Notes under the pieces: generated by a model
What the model saw: the letters and a program-made list of their open reading frames with translations, nothing else
Database searches by the model: none
Told to the model about the DNA's origin: nothing
In this document: positions 19,433 through 28,269 of the stretch, one piece after another
Position numbering within the stretch: position 1 is the first letter of the stretch
Layout: each line of letters begins with the position of its first letter
NCBI RefSeq assembly: GCF_000718785.1
Contig: NZ_JOCA01000020.1
Span: forward strand, 1-64,000
From: Streptomyces sp. NRRL WC-3626
GTDB taxonomy: Bacteria > Actinomycetota > Actinomycetes > Streptomycetales > Streptomycetaceae
DNA: 64,000 nt
Direction: 5' to 3'
Position numbers and translations under genes: made by a program

Positions 19433-20548
19433 CCCGAGGATCGCCACCATGTCCGCGACCAGCGTCCCCGGCAGCAGCTCGGTGAGCGCCTGGATGTTGT
19501 TGTACGACGCCGAGCGCAGCTTCAGCCGGTACGGGGTCTTCTCACCCTTGCTGACCAGGTAGTAGCCGTTGATGCCGAGCGGGTTCTCGGTCCACGCGTA
19601 CGTGTGCCCCTCGGGTGCCTTGAGCACCTTCGGCAGCCGCTGGTTGACCGGGCCCGGGGGCAGCTCGGCGAGCCGGTCGAGGCAGGCGTCGGCGAGGTCG
19701 AGGGCGTTGTGGGTCTGCTCCAGGAGGCACTCGAAGCGGGCGAGGCAGTCGCCCTCCGCGCGGGTCACCACCTTCAGGACGTCGCCGAGTTCGCCGTAGG
19801 CGAGGTACGGCTCGTCGCGGCGCAGGTCGAAGTCGACGCCGGACGCGCGGGCGATCGGCCCGCTCACCCCGTACGCGTGCACCGTCTCCGGGGAGAGCAC
19901 GCCGACACCGCGCGTGCGGCCGCGGAAGATCTCGTTGCCGAGGACCAGGTCGTCGAAGCGGTCCATACGGGAGCGCACGTCGGCGACCGCGGCACGCGCG
20001 CGGGTGGTCCAGCCGGCCGGGAGGTCCTCCTTGAGACCGCCGACCCGGTTGAACATGTAGTGCATGCGCCCGCCGGAGACCTCCTCCATGACGTGCTGGA
20101 GCTCCTCGCGCTCCCGGAAGGCGTAGAAGATCGGGGTGATGCCGCCGAGTTCCAGCGGATAGGAGCCGAGGAACATCAGGTGGTTGAGCACCCGGTTCAG
20201 CTCGGCGAGCAGTGTGCGCAGCCACACCGCGCGCTCGGGGACCTCCATGCCGAGCATCCGCTCCACGGCCAGGACCACACCGAGCTCATTGGAGAACGCC
20301 GACAGCCAGTCGTGACGATTGGCCAGCATGATGATCTGCCGGTAGTCACGGGCCTCGAACAGCTTCTCCGCGCCCCGGTGCATATAGCCGATCACGGGCT
20401 CCGCGCTGACGATCCGCTCACCGTCCAGGACGAGCTTCAGCCGCAGCACGCCATGGGTGGAGGGGTGCTGGGGGCCGATGTTGAGCACCATGTCGGTGCT
20501 CTCCGCCGCGCCGCCGATACCGACCATGGTCTCCGTCGTAGGAGTCAT
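19397..20548 (-). CDS. Solitary NuoD-like NADH-quinone oxidoreductase subunit D
   Basis: This 383-residue protein is homologous to the 49-kDa subunit of complex I. It has [16 protein letters not shown] (about residues 22-37), [17 protein letters not shown] (about 53-69), the ERV-containing [17 protein letters not shown] region and a complete C-terminus ending FFVVGDIDK. No other nuo gene is adjacent, so this is a stand-alone paralogue of the one expected in the main nuo operon. Arg58 in HRG corresponds to the arginine methylated in mitochondrial NDUFS2. It could replace NuoD under some condition or belong to a partial complex. ATG at 20548 follows AGGAGA. Confidence 0.9.
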   Translation of the reverse strand: MTPTTETMVGIGGAAESTDMVLNIGPQHPSTHGVLRLKLVLDGERIVSAEPVIGYMHRGAEKLFEARDYRQIIMLANRHDWLSAFSNELGVVLAVERMLGMEVPERAVWLRTLLAELNRVLNHLMFLGSYPLELGGITPIFYAFREREELQHVMEEVSGGRMHYMFNRVGGLKEDLPAGWTTRARAAVADVRSRMDRFDDLVLGNEIFRGRTRGVGVLSPETVHAYGVSGPIARASGVDFDLRRDEPYLAYGELGDVLKVVTRAEGDCLARFECLLEQTHNALDLADACLDRLAELPPGPVNQRLPKVLKAPEGHTYAWTENPLGINGYYLVSKGEKTPYRLKLRSASYNNIQALTELLPGTLVADMVAILGSLFFVVGDIDK

Positions 20549-20567
20549 GAACACAGTCTCTCCTACG

Positions 20568-20573
20568 TACGCT
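20568..20573 (+). promoter_or_regulatory. -10 hexamer of a leaderless promoter (PH-domain gene)
   Basis: TACGCT, six bases, then ATG at 20580, with no ribosome site. It overlaps the divergent leader of the nuoD-like gene. Confidence 0.45.
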
Positions 20574-20579
20574 GGCCGT

Positions 20580-21110
20580 ATGGAGACGGGGAGCCCGCAC
20601 GACACGGGAACAGCGGCAACGGGCAGGCCGGCGGTCGCGGACGGCGATGAGCCGGTGTGGATCGCGCTGCCTCCGGGGCTGCTGCGGATGCGGCGGCTGC
20701 TGCTGGGGGTGTGGCTGGGGCTGCTGACCCTGGCCACCGCGCTGGTGCCGGGACTGCTCGCCGGACCCGTCTGGGCCGCCTTCGCGCTGCTGCCACTGGC
20801 CCTGCTGCTCTGGGGCTGGGTACTGCTGGAGCGGAACTGGCGTTCCTGGCGGTACGCGGAACGCGCCGACGACCTGCTGATCAGCCGGGGCGTGCTGTGG
20901 CGCGAGCAGACGGTCGTACCGTACGGGCGGATGCAGCTGGTCGAGGTCACCTCCGGGCCGGTCGAACGGCACTTCGGGCTGGCCAGCGTGCAACTGCACA
21001 CGGCGGCCGCGGCGACCGACGCCACCATCCCCGGCCTCGACCCGGCCGAGGCGGAGCGCCTGCGCGACCGGCTCACCGAGCTCGGTGAAGCCCGATCGGC
21101 GGGGCTGTGA
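20580..21110 (+). CDS. Bacterial PH-domain membrane protein (YdbS-like)
   Basis: This 176-residue protein has two membrane helices (about residues 37-77, containing [21 protein letters not shown]) followed by one bacterial pleckstrin-homology (bPH2) domain: [32 protein letters not shown], then [11 protein letters not shown]. In Bacillus the paired proteins YdbS and YdbT have this size and order; there they were linked to resistance to membrane-active compounds. The stop overlaps the next gene's GTG by four bases, so the two are translated together. The ATG at 20580 appears leaderless. Confidence 0.85.
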   Translation: METGSPHDTGTAATGRPAVADGDEPVWIALPPGLLRMRRLLLGVWLGLLTLATALVPGLLAGPVWAAFALLPLALLLWGWVLLERNWRSWRYAERADDLLISRGVLWREQTVVPYGRMQLVEVTSGPVERHFGLASVQLHTAAAATDATIPGLDPAEAERLRDRLTELGEARSAGL

Positions 21111-22450
21111 CCACCCCCGACGTCCCCGACGCCCCCGAGGCCGTGCGCGGCCGGCCGCCCGTGACGGAACGGCGGCTGCACCCCGTCACACCCCTCAGGC
21201 GGGCGTGGGCGCCCGTCGCCGTGCTGATCGGCTGGGCGCTGCACGACCCCGACCAGGCACAGCGCCAGCTGAACCGGCTGACCACGACCACCCTGCTGAT
21301 CGGCATCGCCGTACTCATTCCGGCCGCCGCCCTCTACGGCTTCCTGACCTGGTGGTTCACCCACTTCGCGGTGACCGACAGCGAGCTGCGCATCCGGACC
21401 GGACTGCTGTTCCGGCGCACCGCGCACATCCGCCTCGAGCGCATCCAGGCCATCGACGTCACCCAGCCGCTGCTCGCGCGGGTGGCGGGCGTCTCGAAAC
21501 TCAAACTCGACGTCATAGGGGCAGACAAGAAGGACGAACTCGCCTTCCTGGGGGCCGGCGAGGCACGCGCGCTGCGCGCGGAACTGCTCGCGCGGGCGGC
21601 GGGTTTCGCTCCCGAGACCGCGCACGAGGTCGGCGAGGCGCCGGCCCGGCAGATGCTGCGGGTGCCGGCGGGCGTCCTCGCCGTCTCCCTCCTGCTGACC
21701 GGGGCGACCTGGGGCTGGCTCCTCGTCGCGGGCGTCGTGGTGCCGCTGCTGTGGATGGCCACTCACAGCCTGTGGACGGTGCTCGCCGCGGCCGTGCCGA
21801 TGCTGGGCGCGGCGGGCGCGAGCAGTGTGGGCCGGTACGTCACCGAGTACGACTGGACGCTGGCCGAGTCACCGGACGGGCTGCGCATCGACCACGGGCT
21901 GCTCGACCGGGCCCACGAGACGGTGCCGCCGGGGCGCGTGCAGACGGTACGGCTCGTCGAGCCGCTGCTGTGGCGGCGCCGGGGCTGGGTACGCGTGGAA
22001 CTGGACGTGGCGGGTTCGTCCAACTCGCTGCTGCTGCCGGTCGCCCCGCGCGAACTCGCGGAATCGGTCGTCGCGCGGGTGCTGCCCGGCGTGACCGTGC
22101 CCCCGCGCGAGGCACTCGTCCCGCCACCGCGCCGCGCGCGGTGGTGCGTCCCGCTGTGGTGGCGGGGATACGGACTCGCCGTCACCGACGCGGTGTTCGC
22201 CACCCGGCACGGCCTGCTGCGCCGCAGCCTGTCCCTGGTGCCGCACGCCAAGGTGCAGAGCGTACGGCTGGTCCAGGGCCCCTGGCAGCGCGCGCGGGGC
22301 GTCGCGGACGTCCACGTGGACACCGGCGCGAACAAGTCGGTGACGGCCCGTCTCCGCGACACCGCGGAGGCGGCCGCCCTCCTCCACTCCCAGGCGGAAC
22401 GCTCCCGCACCGGCCGCAGGGACGCCCTCCCGGACCGCTGGATGTCCTGA
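21107..22450 (+). CDS. Multi-PH-domain membrane protein (YdbT-like)
   Basis: This 447-residue partner of the preceding protein has about six membrane helices in three pairs, each followed by a bPH2 domain: [70 protein letters not shown] and [27 protein letters not shown]. This three-repeat layout is that of YdbT. It presumably acts at the cytoplasmic membrane in a complex with the smaller protein. GTG at 21107 overlaps the upstream stop, and a strong terminator follows the gene. Confidence 0.85.
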   Translation: MTTPDVPDAPEAVRGRPPVTERRLHPVTPLRRAWAPVAVLIGWALHDPDQAQRQLNRLTTTTLLIGIAVLIPAAALYGFLTWWFTHFAVTDSELRIRTGLLFRRTAHIRLERIQAIDVTQPLLARVAGVSKLKLDVIGADKKDELAFLGAGEARALRAELLARAAGFAPETAHEVGEAPARQMLRVPAGVLAVSLLLTGATWGWLLVAGVVVPLLWMATHSLWTVLAAAVPMLGAAGASSVGRYVTEYDWTLAESPDGLRIDHGLLDRAHETVPPGRVQTVRLVEPLLWRRRGWVRVELDVAGSSNSLLLPVAPRELAESVVARVLPGVTVPPREALVPPPRRARWCVPLWWRGYGLAVTDAVFATRHGLLRRSLSLVPHAKVQSVRLVQGPWQRARGVADVHVDTGANKSVTARLRDTAEAAALLHSQAERSRTGRRDALPDRWMS

Positions 22451-22473
22451 CCCGCGGGTCCGGCCGCGGAACG

Positions 22474-22510
22474 CCGACGGGCCCCGCGCGGTGTGCGCGG
22501 GGCCCGTCGG
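22474..22510. terminator. Bidirectional terminator
   Basis: A 16-bp perfect stem (CCGACGGGCCCCGCGC at 22474-22489 with its complement at 22495-22510, loop of five) lies between the convergent YdbT-like gene and the coiled-coil protein gene. Confidence 0.85.
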
Positions 22511-22522
22511 GGTGGCCGGGGG

Positions 22523-23878
22523 TCAGGAGACCGCGCTGCGCAGGCCCTCGACGTCGATGTGTTCCGTCTCGTCGTGGGCCGTCAGGTCGATGACCTGGCC
22601 GACGCCGCGCGCCTGCTCGTCGGCGGGCTTGAACTCCGCCTCCGCCTCCGCCTTGTGCAGCGCGAGCGCCTCCTGGCCGACGACATCGGCGAGGTCCTCG
22701 TTGTGCACGGTGTCCATCGCGGTGCCGTCCGCGTCCCTCTTCGTCCCGAAGAAGTCGAAGTCGCCCCCGGACACCGGCCGCCGTACCGGCGCGGTCGGCG
22801 GTACGACCGCCACCGCCGTCGGCACGGTGAAGTGTCCGGAGGGCCGGCGCACGGACTGGGCGGGCGGAGCGGCCGGCGGCGGAGAGGCCGTCGTACGCTC
22901 GTGCTCGCCGGCCTCCTCGATCCGCCCCTCGGCCTCGGTCTCGTCCTCCTGCTCGGGCTCCCTCGTCGGCTCGGGCCCGTCGTCCTCGGGGCCCTCCGCG
23001 GAGGCATCGTCGTCCTCGTCGTCCGGGGAGCCCTCGTCCTCAGGCGTGTCACCGGACCCGGCCGGGGCCTCGTCGGCCTCCTCCGGCGCGTCGTCGGCCG
23101 CTGCGGCCGGATCGGCGCCGTCCTCCCCGCTCGCGTCGGCGGCCTCGTCCTCGCCTGCGTCGTCCTCGCCTGCGTCGGAGGCGAGCCGCGCCAGCGCCGC
23201 GTCGGCCCGCAGGAACAGCTTGGACCCCTCCGGCGAGAAGACGGACGCGGAGGTCTCCTCCTCGGCGACGGCCTCGTCCGGCTCCACGGTCCCGTCCGGC
23301 TCCACCGCGCCGTCCGGTTCCACCGTCTCGGCCGCCACCTCCGCGGACTCCGGCGCGGGCGTCTCCGTCTCCGCGTCGCCGGCCGCGTCGGACGTCCCGG
23401 CCGGCAGCGCGCGGGCCGGTACCGCGGCCTCTATCTCCAGCACCCGGCGCTCTTCCAGGACGCTCGCCCGGTCGACCTCCGCCGCGGCGTACCGCCGCAG
23501 CAGAGCAGCGTGCTCGTTGCGCAGCCCCGCGAGTTCCGCACGCTTGGCACGCAACCGCTGGTCCAGCTTCGTCCGCAGCTCGCGCGACTCCTCGAGGTCG
23601 GACTCGAGTTCGGCGATCCGCTCCTCGAAACGCCATTCGTCACTCGCACGCGCGCGGGTGAGATCGGCGACGCGCTTGCCCGCCTGGGTATCCCAGTGCC
23701 GCATGACGACGGCGCTCAGAATCGCCGTGACCGCGGCGGCCGCGGCCAGGACACGAAGCACCATCGGTTGTGTGAACACCCAGGACCCCAGGGCGCAGAC
23801 GGCGGAGACGCCTGCGATCGCCGACGGGGGCAGCATCCTGTGCAGAGGCGGGGAATGACGGTGACGTCCACGTGGCAT
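22523..23878 (-). CDS. Membrane-anchored coiled-coil protein with long acidic region
   Basis: This 451-residue protein is not recognised as a named family. After a basic N-terminus (PRGRHRHSPPLHR) come two adjacent hydrophobic helices (about residues 15-58). A coiled coil of about 80 residues follows (RFEERIAELESDLEESRELR onward). Residues 150-330 are extremely acidic and low in complexity, including VEPDG repeats and DDE-rich runs. The C-terminus is less biased (DFDFFGTKRDADGTAMDTVH, HIDVEGLRSAVS). The layout suggests a membrane-tethered scaffold with its tail in the cytoplasm. ATG at 23878 was chosen over an upstream extension that lacks coding bias. Confidence 0.65.
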   Translation of the reverse strand: MPRGRHRHSPPLHRMLPPSAIAGVSAVCALGSWVFTQPMVLRVLAAAAAVTAILSAVVMRHWDTQAGKRVADLTRARASDEWRFEERIAELESDLEESRELRTKLDQRLRAKRAELAGLRNEHAALLRRYAAAEVDRASVLEERRVLEIEAAVPARALPAGTSDAAGDAETETPAPESAEVAAETVEPDGAVEPDGTVEPDEAVAEEETSASVFSPEGSKLFLRADAALARLASDAGEDDAGEDEAADASGEDGADPAAAADDAPEEADEAPAGSGDTPEDEGSPDDEDDDASAEGPEDDGPEPTREPEQEDETEAEGRIEEAGEHERTTASPPPAAPPAQSVRRPSGHFTVPTAVAVVPPTAPVRRPVSGGDFDFFGTKRDADGTAMDTVHNEDLADVVGQEALALHKAEAEAEFKPADEQARGVGQVIDLTAHDETEHIDVEGLRSAVS

Positions 23879-24350
23879 GGCCAGAAACTTACCGCGCGTA
23901 GGCGAATGATGGTGCCCCGCCCCGTAAAAACAAAGCCACACCGAGACTTTCACAGGGCATCAGGGAACGCGGGCCGCGCGTGAATACACATAGTGCCCAA
24001 ATATCAAGATCGTCCATTGCCCAACTACCCGGCCCGCAGCCGGGCCCTGGGCCGCCCCGCCCCGGACGGCAGGGCCCCGAGGCACCCGGTCCGGCCCCTC
24101 CCCCGGTACCGGGAGCGAATCCCCGCGCGCATTCCGGTCCGAGTTCCGGACCCCCGGGGAACCGCGAATCGCGAGCCGTCCCGCGTGCGCCGATCCGCCG
24201 GGCATCGGGCATCACCGCAATACGGGCGCAAGGTTTCCCCGGAGCACGGGCCGGCCCCGATTCCGGTCCCGCCCCGACAGGCCCCGCGCGCCCTCCCCGG
24301 ACCACCGGCACCCCACCGGCCCGAGGCGTCCCCCGCCCCTTCCCTGGGCC
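23879..24350. other. 472-bp divergent intergenic region
   Basis: No gene is supported here; every frame loses third-position bias. The 23930-24010 part is comparatively AT-rich (AAACAAAGCC, GAATACACATAGTGCCCAAATATCAAG). The rest is Pro/Arg-coding-like GC repeats with a CCCGGCCC...GCCGGGCC hairpin near 24030. Its right end carries the folP promoter. Confidence 0.5.
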
Positions 24351-24356
24351 TACGCT
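24351..24356 (+). promoter_or_regulatory. -10 hexamer of a leaderless promoter (folP)
   Basis: TACGCT, six bases, then the folP ATG at 24363, with no ribosome site between. Confidence 0.45.
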
Positions 24357-24362
24357 GAACAT

Positions 24363-25268
24363 ATGAGCAACCACAGCGGACGCCGCCAGGTCGCGGGCCT
24401 TCCTCAATGGGACCGCTGCGCGGTCATGGGAGTCGTGAACGTCACCCCCGACTCCTTCTCCGACGGCGGCCGCTGGTTCGACACGACGACCGCCGTCAAG
24501 CACGGCCTCGACCTGGTCGCCCAGGGCGCCGATCTGATCGACGTCGGCGGCGAGTCCACCCGGCCCGGCGCCACCCGTGTCGACGAGGCCGAAGAGCTCA
24601 AACGCGTCATCCCCGTGGTCCGCGGCCTCGCCGCCGAGGGCGTCACCATCTCCGTCGACACCATGCGCGCCTCCGTGGCCGAGCAGTCCCTCGCGGCCGG
24701 CGCCGCCCTGGTCAACGACGTCAGCGGCGGACTCGCCGACCCCGCCATGATCCCCGTCGTCGCGGACGCGGGCGCCCCCTTCGTCGTCATGCACTGGCGC
24801 GGCTTCCTGGAGGGCGGCACCATCAAAGGCGTGTACGCCGACGTGGTCACGGAGGTCGCCGACGAACTGCACGCGCGCGTGGCGGCCGTCCTGGAGGGCG
24901 GCGTCGCCGCCGACCGTGTGATCGTCGACCCCGGCCTCGGCTTCTCCAAGGGCGCCGACCACGACCTGGCCCTCCTCGCCCATCTCGACCGGCTCCTGGC
25001 CCTCGGCCACCCGGTGCTCGTCGCCGCCTCCCGCAAGCGGTTCCTCGGCCGTGTCCTGGCCGGCCCGGACGGCGCGCCCCCGCCCGCGCGGGAGCGCGAC
25101 GCGGCCACCGCCGCCGTCTCCGCGCTCGCCGCGCGGTCCGGCGCGTGGGCGGTCCGCGTGCACGAGGTACGCGCCACCGCGGACGCCGTACGGGTCACCC
25201 GCGCCATCACACAGGCGCGCACCGCGCCCCCCGAACCCGGCGCGCACGGCGCAGAAGGAGCCCGGTGA
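24363..25268 (+). CDS. folP: Dihydropteroate synthase (FolP)
   Basis: This 301-residue TIM-barrel enzyme condenses 6-hydroxymethyl-dihydropterin pyrophosphate with p-aminobenzoate; it is the sulfonamide target. Signatures are MGVVNVTPDSFSDGG (about residues 22-36), DLIDVGGESTRPGA, SVDTMRASVAE, VNDVSGG, VIVDPGLGFSKG and VAASRKRFLG. The C-terminal 25 residues are a disordered Ala/Pro tail. The stop overlaps the next gene's GTG (GTGA), starting the folate operon. ATG at 24363 sits six bases after a TACGCT hexamer, so its mRNA is probably leaderless. Confidence 0.96.
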   Translation: MSNHSGRRQVAGLPQWDRCAVMGVVNVTPDSFSDGGRWFDTTTAVKHGLDLVAQGADLIDVGGESTRPGATRVDEAEELKRVIPVVRGLAAEGVTISVDTMRASVAEQSLAAGAALVNDVSGGLADPAMIPVVADAGAPFVVMHWRGFLEGGTIKGVYADVVTEVADELHARVAAVLEGGVAADRVIVDPGLGFSKGADHDLALLAHLDRLLALGHPVLVAASRKRFLGRVLAGPDGAPPPARERDAATAAVSALAARSGAWAVRVHEVRATADAVRVTRAITQARTAPPEPGAHGAEGAR

Positions 25269-25768
25269 GCGCGCCCCACACCGACGTCGAGCAGGTCGAG
25301 GCCGCCAACACCGCCTTCTACGAGGCACTCGAAAGGGGCGACTTCGAAGGGGTGGCGTCGCTCTGGCTGACCCCCGGCGATCTCGGCGTCGACGAGTCGT
25401 ACCACGACCCGTCGGACACCGGCGTGGTCTCCTGCGTGCACCCCGGCTGGCCGGTGCTCACCGGACGCGGCGAGGTCCTCAGGTCGTACGCCCTGATCAT
25501 GGCGAACACCGACTACATCCAGTTCTTCCTCACCGACACGCATGTCTCCGTCACCGGTGACACCGCCCTCGTGACCTGCACGGAGAACATCCTCAGCGGC
25601 GGCCCCGCCCCCGAGGCCGGCGAGGAACTCGGTCCCCTGGTCGGCCAGCTCGTCGTCGCGACGAACGTGTTCCGCCGCACGCCGGAGGGCTGGAAGCTCT
25701 GGGCCCACCACGCCTCCCCCGTCCTCGCCGAGGACGAGGACGGCGAGGACGACGACACCCCGGCCTGA
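25265..25768 (+). CDS. NTF2/SnoaL-like protein in the folate operon
   Basis: This 167-residue cone-shaped NTF2-fold protein (VEQVEAANTAFYEALERGDF, then VHPGWPVLTGRGEVLRSYALI, then FRRTPEGWKLWAHHASPV) has an acidic, disordered tail. This fold can serve as a small enzyme or binding protein; no catalytic dyad is obvious. It is translationally coupled to folP (GTGA overlap), and as I recall the family is kept in this place in many actinomycetes. A folate-pathway role is likely but undefined. The sequence HPGWPVLTGR is conserved in calcium/calmodulin kinase association-like NTF2 members. Confidence 0.85.
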   Translation: MSAPHTDVEQVEAANTAFYEALERGDFEGVASLWLTPGDLGVDESYHDPSDTGVVSCVHPGWPVLTGRGEVLRSYALIMANTDYIQFFLTDTHVSVTGDTALVTCTENILSGGPAPEAGEELGPLVGQLVVATNVFRRTPEGWKLWAHHASPVLAEDEDGEDDDTPA

Positions 25769-25939
25769 GCGGGTACCCGTCCGCCGGGGCGCGACAAGTG
25801 GCGGGAATCACGACAGGCCGGGCGGAAACGGCCGCCGCCCCGTGAGCCCCCGCCGCCCCGGGAGGAGACGGGCGGTGAAATCGCCGGACACCGTACGCTT
25901 TCGCACCCCCGGGCCACCGGCACTGTCGGTGGCCGCGGG

Positions 25940-25945
25940 TAGATT
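25940..25945 (+). promoter_or_regulatory. Possible internal promoter -10 before folB
   Basis: TAGATT fits a Streptomyces -10 and lies in the 249-bp gap before folB. Six bases later an in-frame GTG (25952) opens a longer FolB frame, so both a leaderless long form and the ribosome-site-led short form at 26018 are possible. Confidence 0.3.
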
Positions 25946-26017
25946 CGAGTGGTGGCCGGTGTGCCGTCCGCACAGGCACCGCCCGGCCGGACCGACGACT
26001 TTGCAGGAGTGATAGGC

Positions 26018-26377
26018 GTGGATCGTGTCGCGCTGCGCGGCCTGAAGGCCCGCGGGCACCACGGTGTGTTCCCCAAGGAACGCGAAGAGGGCCAGACCTT
26101 CATCGTGGACCTCGTCCTCGGCCTGGACACCCGGGCGGCCGCGGCCGACGACGACCTCACCAGGACCGTGCACTACGGCATCGTGGCGGAGGAGGTCGTG
26201 GCCGTCGTCAGCGGCGAACCCGTCAACCTCATCGAGACACTGGCCGAGCGCATCGCCCAGGTCTGTCTGAAGCACGACGTGGTGCGCGAGGTCGAGGTGT
26301 GCGTCCACAAGCCGGACGCGCCGATCACCGTGCCCTTCGACGACGTGACCGTCACCATCATCCGGAGCCGCGTATGA
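26018..26377 (+). CDS. folB: Dihydroneopterin aldolase (FolB)
   Basis: This 119-residue enzyme converts dihydroneopterin to 6-hydroxymethyl-dihydropterin. Family marks are VALRGLKARGHHGVFPKEREEGQTFIVDL at the start, TRTVHYGIVAEEV, and NLIETLAERIAQVCL with the active-site Glu. VCVHKPDAPI near the end includes the conserved Lys. The GTG at 26018 follows AGGAG at normal spacing and fits the family start; an upstream in-frame GTG would add about 22 poorly conserved residues. The stop overlaps folK as ATGA. Confidence 0.95.
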   Translation: MDRVALRGLKARGHHGVFPKEREEGQTFIVDLVLGLDTRAAAADDDLTRTVHYGIVAEEVVAVVSGEPVNLIETLAERIAQVCLKHDVVREVEVCVHKPDAPITVPFDDVTVTIIRSRV

Positions 26378-26985
26378 CCAGGCCGTCCACCCAGGGCCAG
26401 ACCGACCCGACCGTCCAGCCCGTTCCCGCCGCCGTGGTCGAGCAGGTCGACGCCGCGGACACCACACTGCACAACCCCAAGCGGGCCGTGATCTCCCTCG
26501 GCGCCAACCTCGGCAACCGGCTGGAGACCCTCCAGGGGGCCGTCGACGCCCTGGAGGACACCCCCGGCATCCGGGTAAAGGCGGTCTCCCCCGTGTACGA
26601 GACGGAGCCCTGGGGCGTCGAGCCCGGCACCCAGCCCTCGTACTTCAACGCGGTCGCGGTCCTGAAGACCACCCTGCCCCCGTCCTCCCTGCTGGAGCGG
26701 GCCCACGCCGTGGAGGAGGCCTTCCACCGGGTCCGGGACGAGCACTGGGGACCGCGCACCCTCGACGTGGACATCGTCTCCTACGCGGACCTCCACTCCG
26801 ACGACCCGCAGCTCACGCTCCCCCACCCCCGCGCACACGAGCGGGCCTTCGTCCTCGCCCCGTGGCACGACGTCGACCCCGGGGCGGAGCTCCCCGGCCG
26901 CGGCCCCGTCGCCGATCTCCTCGGCACGGTCACCCGGGAGGGCGTCGCCCCCCGCGCGGACCTGGAACTCCGGCTGCCCGAGTAG
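26374..26985 (+). CDS. folK: Hydroxymethyl-dihydropterin pyrophosphokinase (FolK)
   Basis: This 203-residue enzyme transfers pyrophosphate from ATP to the pterin. Core motifs are AVISLGANLGNRLETLQGAVDAL, VSPVYETEPWG, SYFNAVAVLKT, and the metal-binding WGPRTLDVDIVSY followed by LPHPRAHERAFVLAPW. A 35-residue N-terminal extension (QGQTDPTVQPVPAAVVEQVD) precedes the core and looks disordered. ATG overlaps the folB stop. The DUF3180 gene lies 63 bases downstream and may be co-transcribed. Confidence 0.95.
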   Translation: MTRPSTQGQTDPTVQPVPAAVVEQVDAADTTLHNPKRAVISLGANLGNRLETLQGAVDALEDTPGIRVKAVSPVYETEPWGVEPGTQPSYFNAVAVLKTTLPPSSLLERAHAVEEAFHRVRDEHWGPRTLDVDIVSYADLHSDDPQLTLPHPRAHERAFVLAPWHDVDPGAELPGRGPVADLLGTVTREGVAPRADLELRLPE

Positions 26986-27048
26986 CCGTTAAGGTCGACA
27001 GGACCACATTCCGGGGCGCCGTCGTCCGGGGGAACGCGAAGGGACACC

Positions 27049-27537
27049 GTGAAAGAGCTGCGCATCAGGGTGCTGGCCGGCGTCTTCGTCGTGGCCGGGG
27101 TCCTGTCCTGGGCCGGCGCCCGCCTCTGGAACTCCGTGGGCACGCTGCCGAGCGTGCCCGTGGCCGCGCCCATCGTCCTCGCCCTGATCGCGGTGGTCCT
27201 CGCGGCCACCGCGCTCTCGCTGCGCGCCCGCCTCAAGGCCCAGCGCGAGCGGCAGGCCGGCGCGAAGGGCGTCGACCCCCTGATGGCGGCCCGCGCGGTC
27301 GTGTTCGGACAGGCCAGCGCCCTGGTCGCCGCCCTCGTCGCCGGCATGTACGGCGGCACGGGCGTCTTCCTCCTGGAGTCCCTCGACATCCCCGCCCGCC
27401 GCGACCAGGCCATCTACGCCGGCTCCTCGGTCCTGGCGGGCATCGGCGTCATAGCGGCCGCCATCTTCCTGGAACGCGTCTGCAAACTCCCGGAAGACGA
27501 CGACGACAACGGCCAGGGCACGGCCCGGGCGGCGTGA
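27049..27537 (+). CDS. DUF3180 four-helix membrane protein
   Basis: This 162-residue integral membrane protein has four helices (about residues 8-26, 38-58, 86-106 and 125-147) and a short acidic cytoplasmic tail. It matches the actinobacterial DUF3180 family, which is nearly always found next to folK; the function is unknown. The conserved loop VFGQASALVAALVAGMYGG is present. GTG at 27049 follows AAGGGA. A TAAGGT hexamer at about 26990 could provide its own promoter. It ends 9 bases from convergent folE. Confidence 0.85.
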   Translation: MKELRIRVLAGVFVVAGVLSWAGARLWNSVGTLPSVPVAAPIVLALIAVVLAATALSLRARLKAQRERQAGAKGVDPLMAARAVVFGQASALVAALVAGMYGGTGVFLLESLDIPARRDQAIYAGSSVLAGIGVIAAAIFLERVCKLPEDDDDNGQGTARAA

Positions 27538-27546
27538 GACCAGGCG

Positions 27547-28152
27547 TCAGCGCGCCATGATGAGGCTCATCGCCTCGTTGCGCGTCGCCGCGTCCCGCAG
27601 CTGACCTCGCACGGCCGAGGTCAGCGTCTTCGCACCGGGCTTGCGGATGCCGCGCATCGACATGCACATGTGCTCGCACTCCACGACCACGATCACTCCG
27701 CGCGGCTCCAGGATCTCCATCAGCGAGTCCGCGATCTGCGTGGTGAGACGTTCCTGCACCTGGGGCCGCCGGGCGTAGACGTCCACCAGTCTGGCCAGCT
27801 TCGACAGGCCGGTGATCTTTCCGCTGGTGGCCGGGATGTACCCGACGTGCGCCACGCCCCGGAACGGCACCAGATGATGCTCACAGGTCGAGTACACCTC
27901 GATGTCCTTCACGAGCACCATCTCGTCGTGGCCCAGGTCGAAGGTCGTCGTCAGGACGTCCTCGGGCTTCTGCCACAGGCCCGCGAATATCTCCCGGTAC
28001 GCCCGCGCCACCCTCGCCGGGGTCTCCAGGAGGCCCTCTCGGTCCGGGTCCTCGCCGACCGCGATCAGGAGTTCGCGTACGGCGTTCTCCGCGCGCTTCT
28101 CGTCGAACTCGCCGATGGGGGCCATGCCGTCGAGCGTCACGGGGTCGGTCAT
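27547..28152 (-). CDS. folE: GTP cyclohydrolase I (FolE)
   Basis: This 201-residue enzyme opens GTP to dihydroneopterin triphosphate, the entry to folate synthesis. The zinc ligands lie in [11 protein letters not shown] (Cys and His) and [12 protein letters not shown] (second Cys). [27 protein letters not shown] is the family signature for the GTP pocket. Length and motifs are complete. It follows ftsH in the same direction but behind a strong terminator, and is convergent with the rest of the folate genes. ATG at 28152 follows GGAACGAGG. No regulatory adapter is present. Confidence 0.97.
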   Translation of the reverse strand: MTDPVTLDGMAPIGEFDEKRAENAVRELLIAVGEDPDREGLLETPARVARAYREIFAGLWQKPEDVLTTTFDLGHDEMVLVKDIEVYSTCEHHLVPFRGVAHVGYIPATSGKITGLSKLARLVDVYARRPQVQERLTTQIADSLMEILEPRGVIVVVECEHMCMSMRGIRKPGAKTLTSAVRGQLRDAATRNEAMSLIMAR

Positions 28153-28216
28153 GAGGTGCCTCGTTCCTGTGCCATCACGCGTGACGGGCACGCGTCTCAA
28201 CTGCGGGTACGCAAAA

Positions 28217-28254
28217 TGCCGCGCCCCCCAGGCTAGAACCTGGGGGGCGCGGCA
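28217..28254 (-). terminator. Rho-independent terminator after ftsH
   Basis: A 16-bp perfect stem (TGCCGCGCCCCCCAGG with its complement, loop of six) is followed on the minus strand by TTTT. It separates ftsH from folE. Confidence 0.92.
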
Positions 28255-28269
28255 TCCATTCCGGGCCGG

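Noticed and set aside
16102..19485. 1127-codon plus-strand frame
   Set aside because: It runs antisense to the two-component genes and out of frame through the methyltransferase gene; no coherent protein features.
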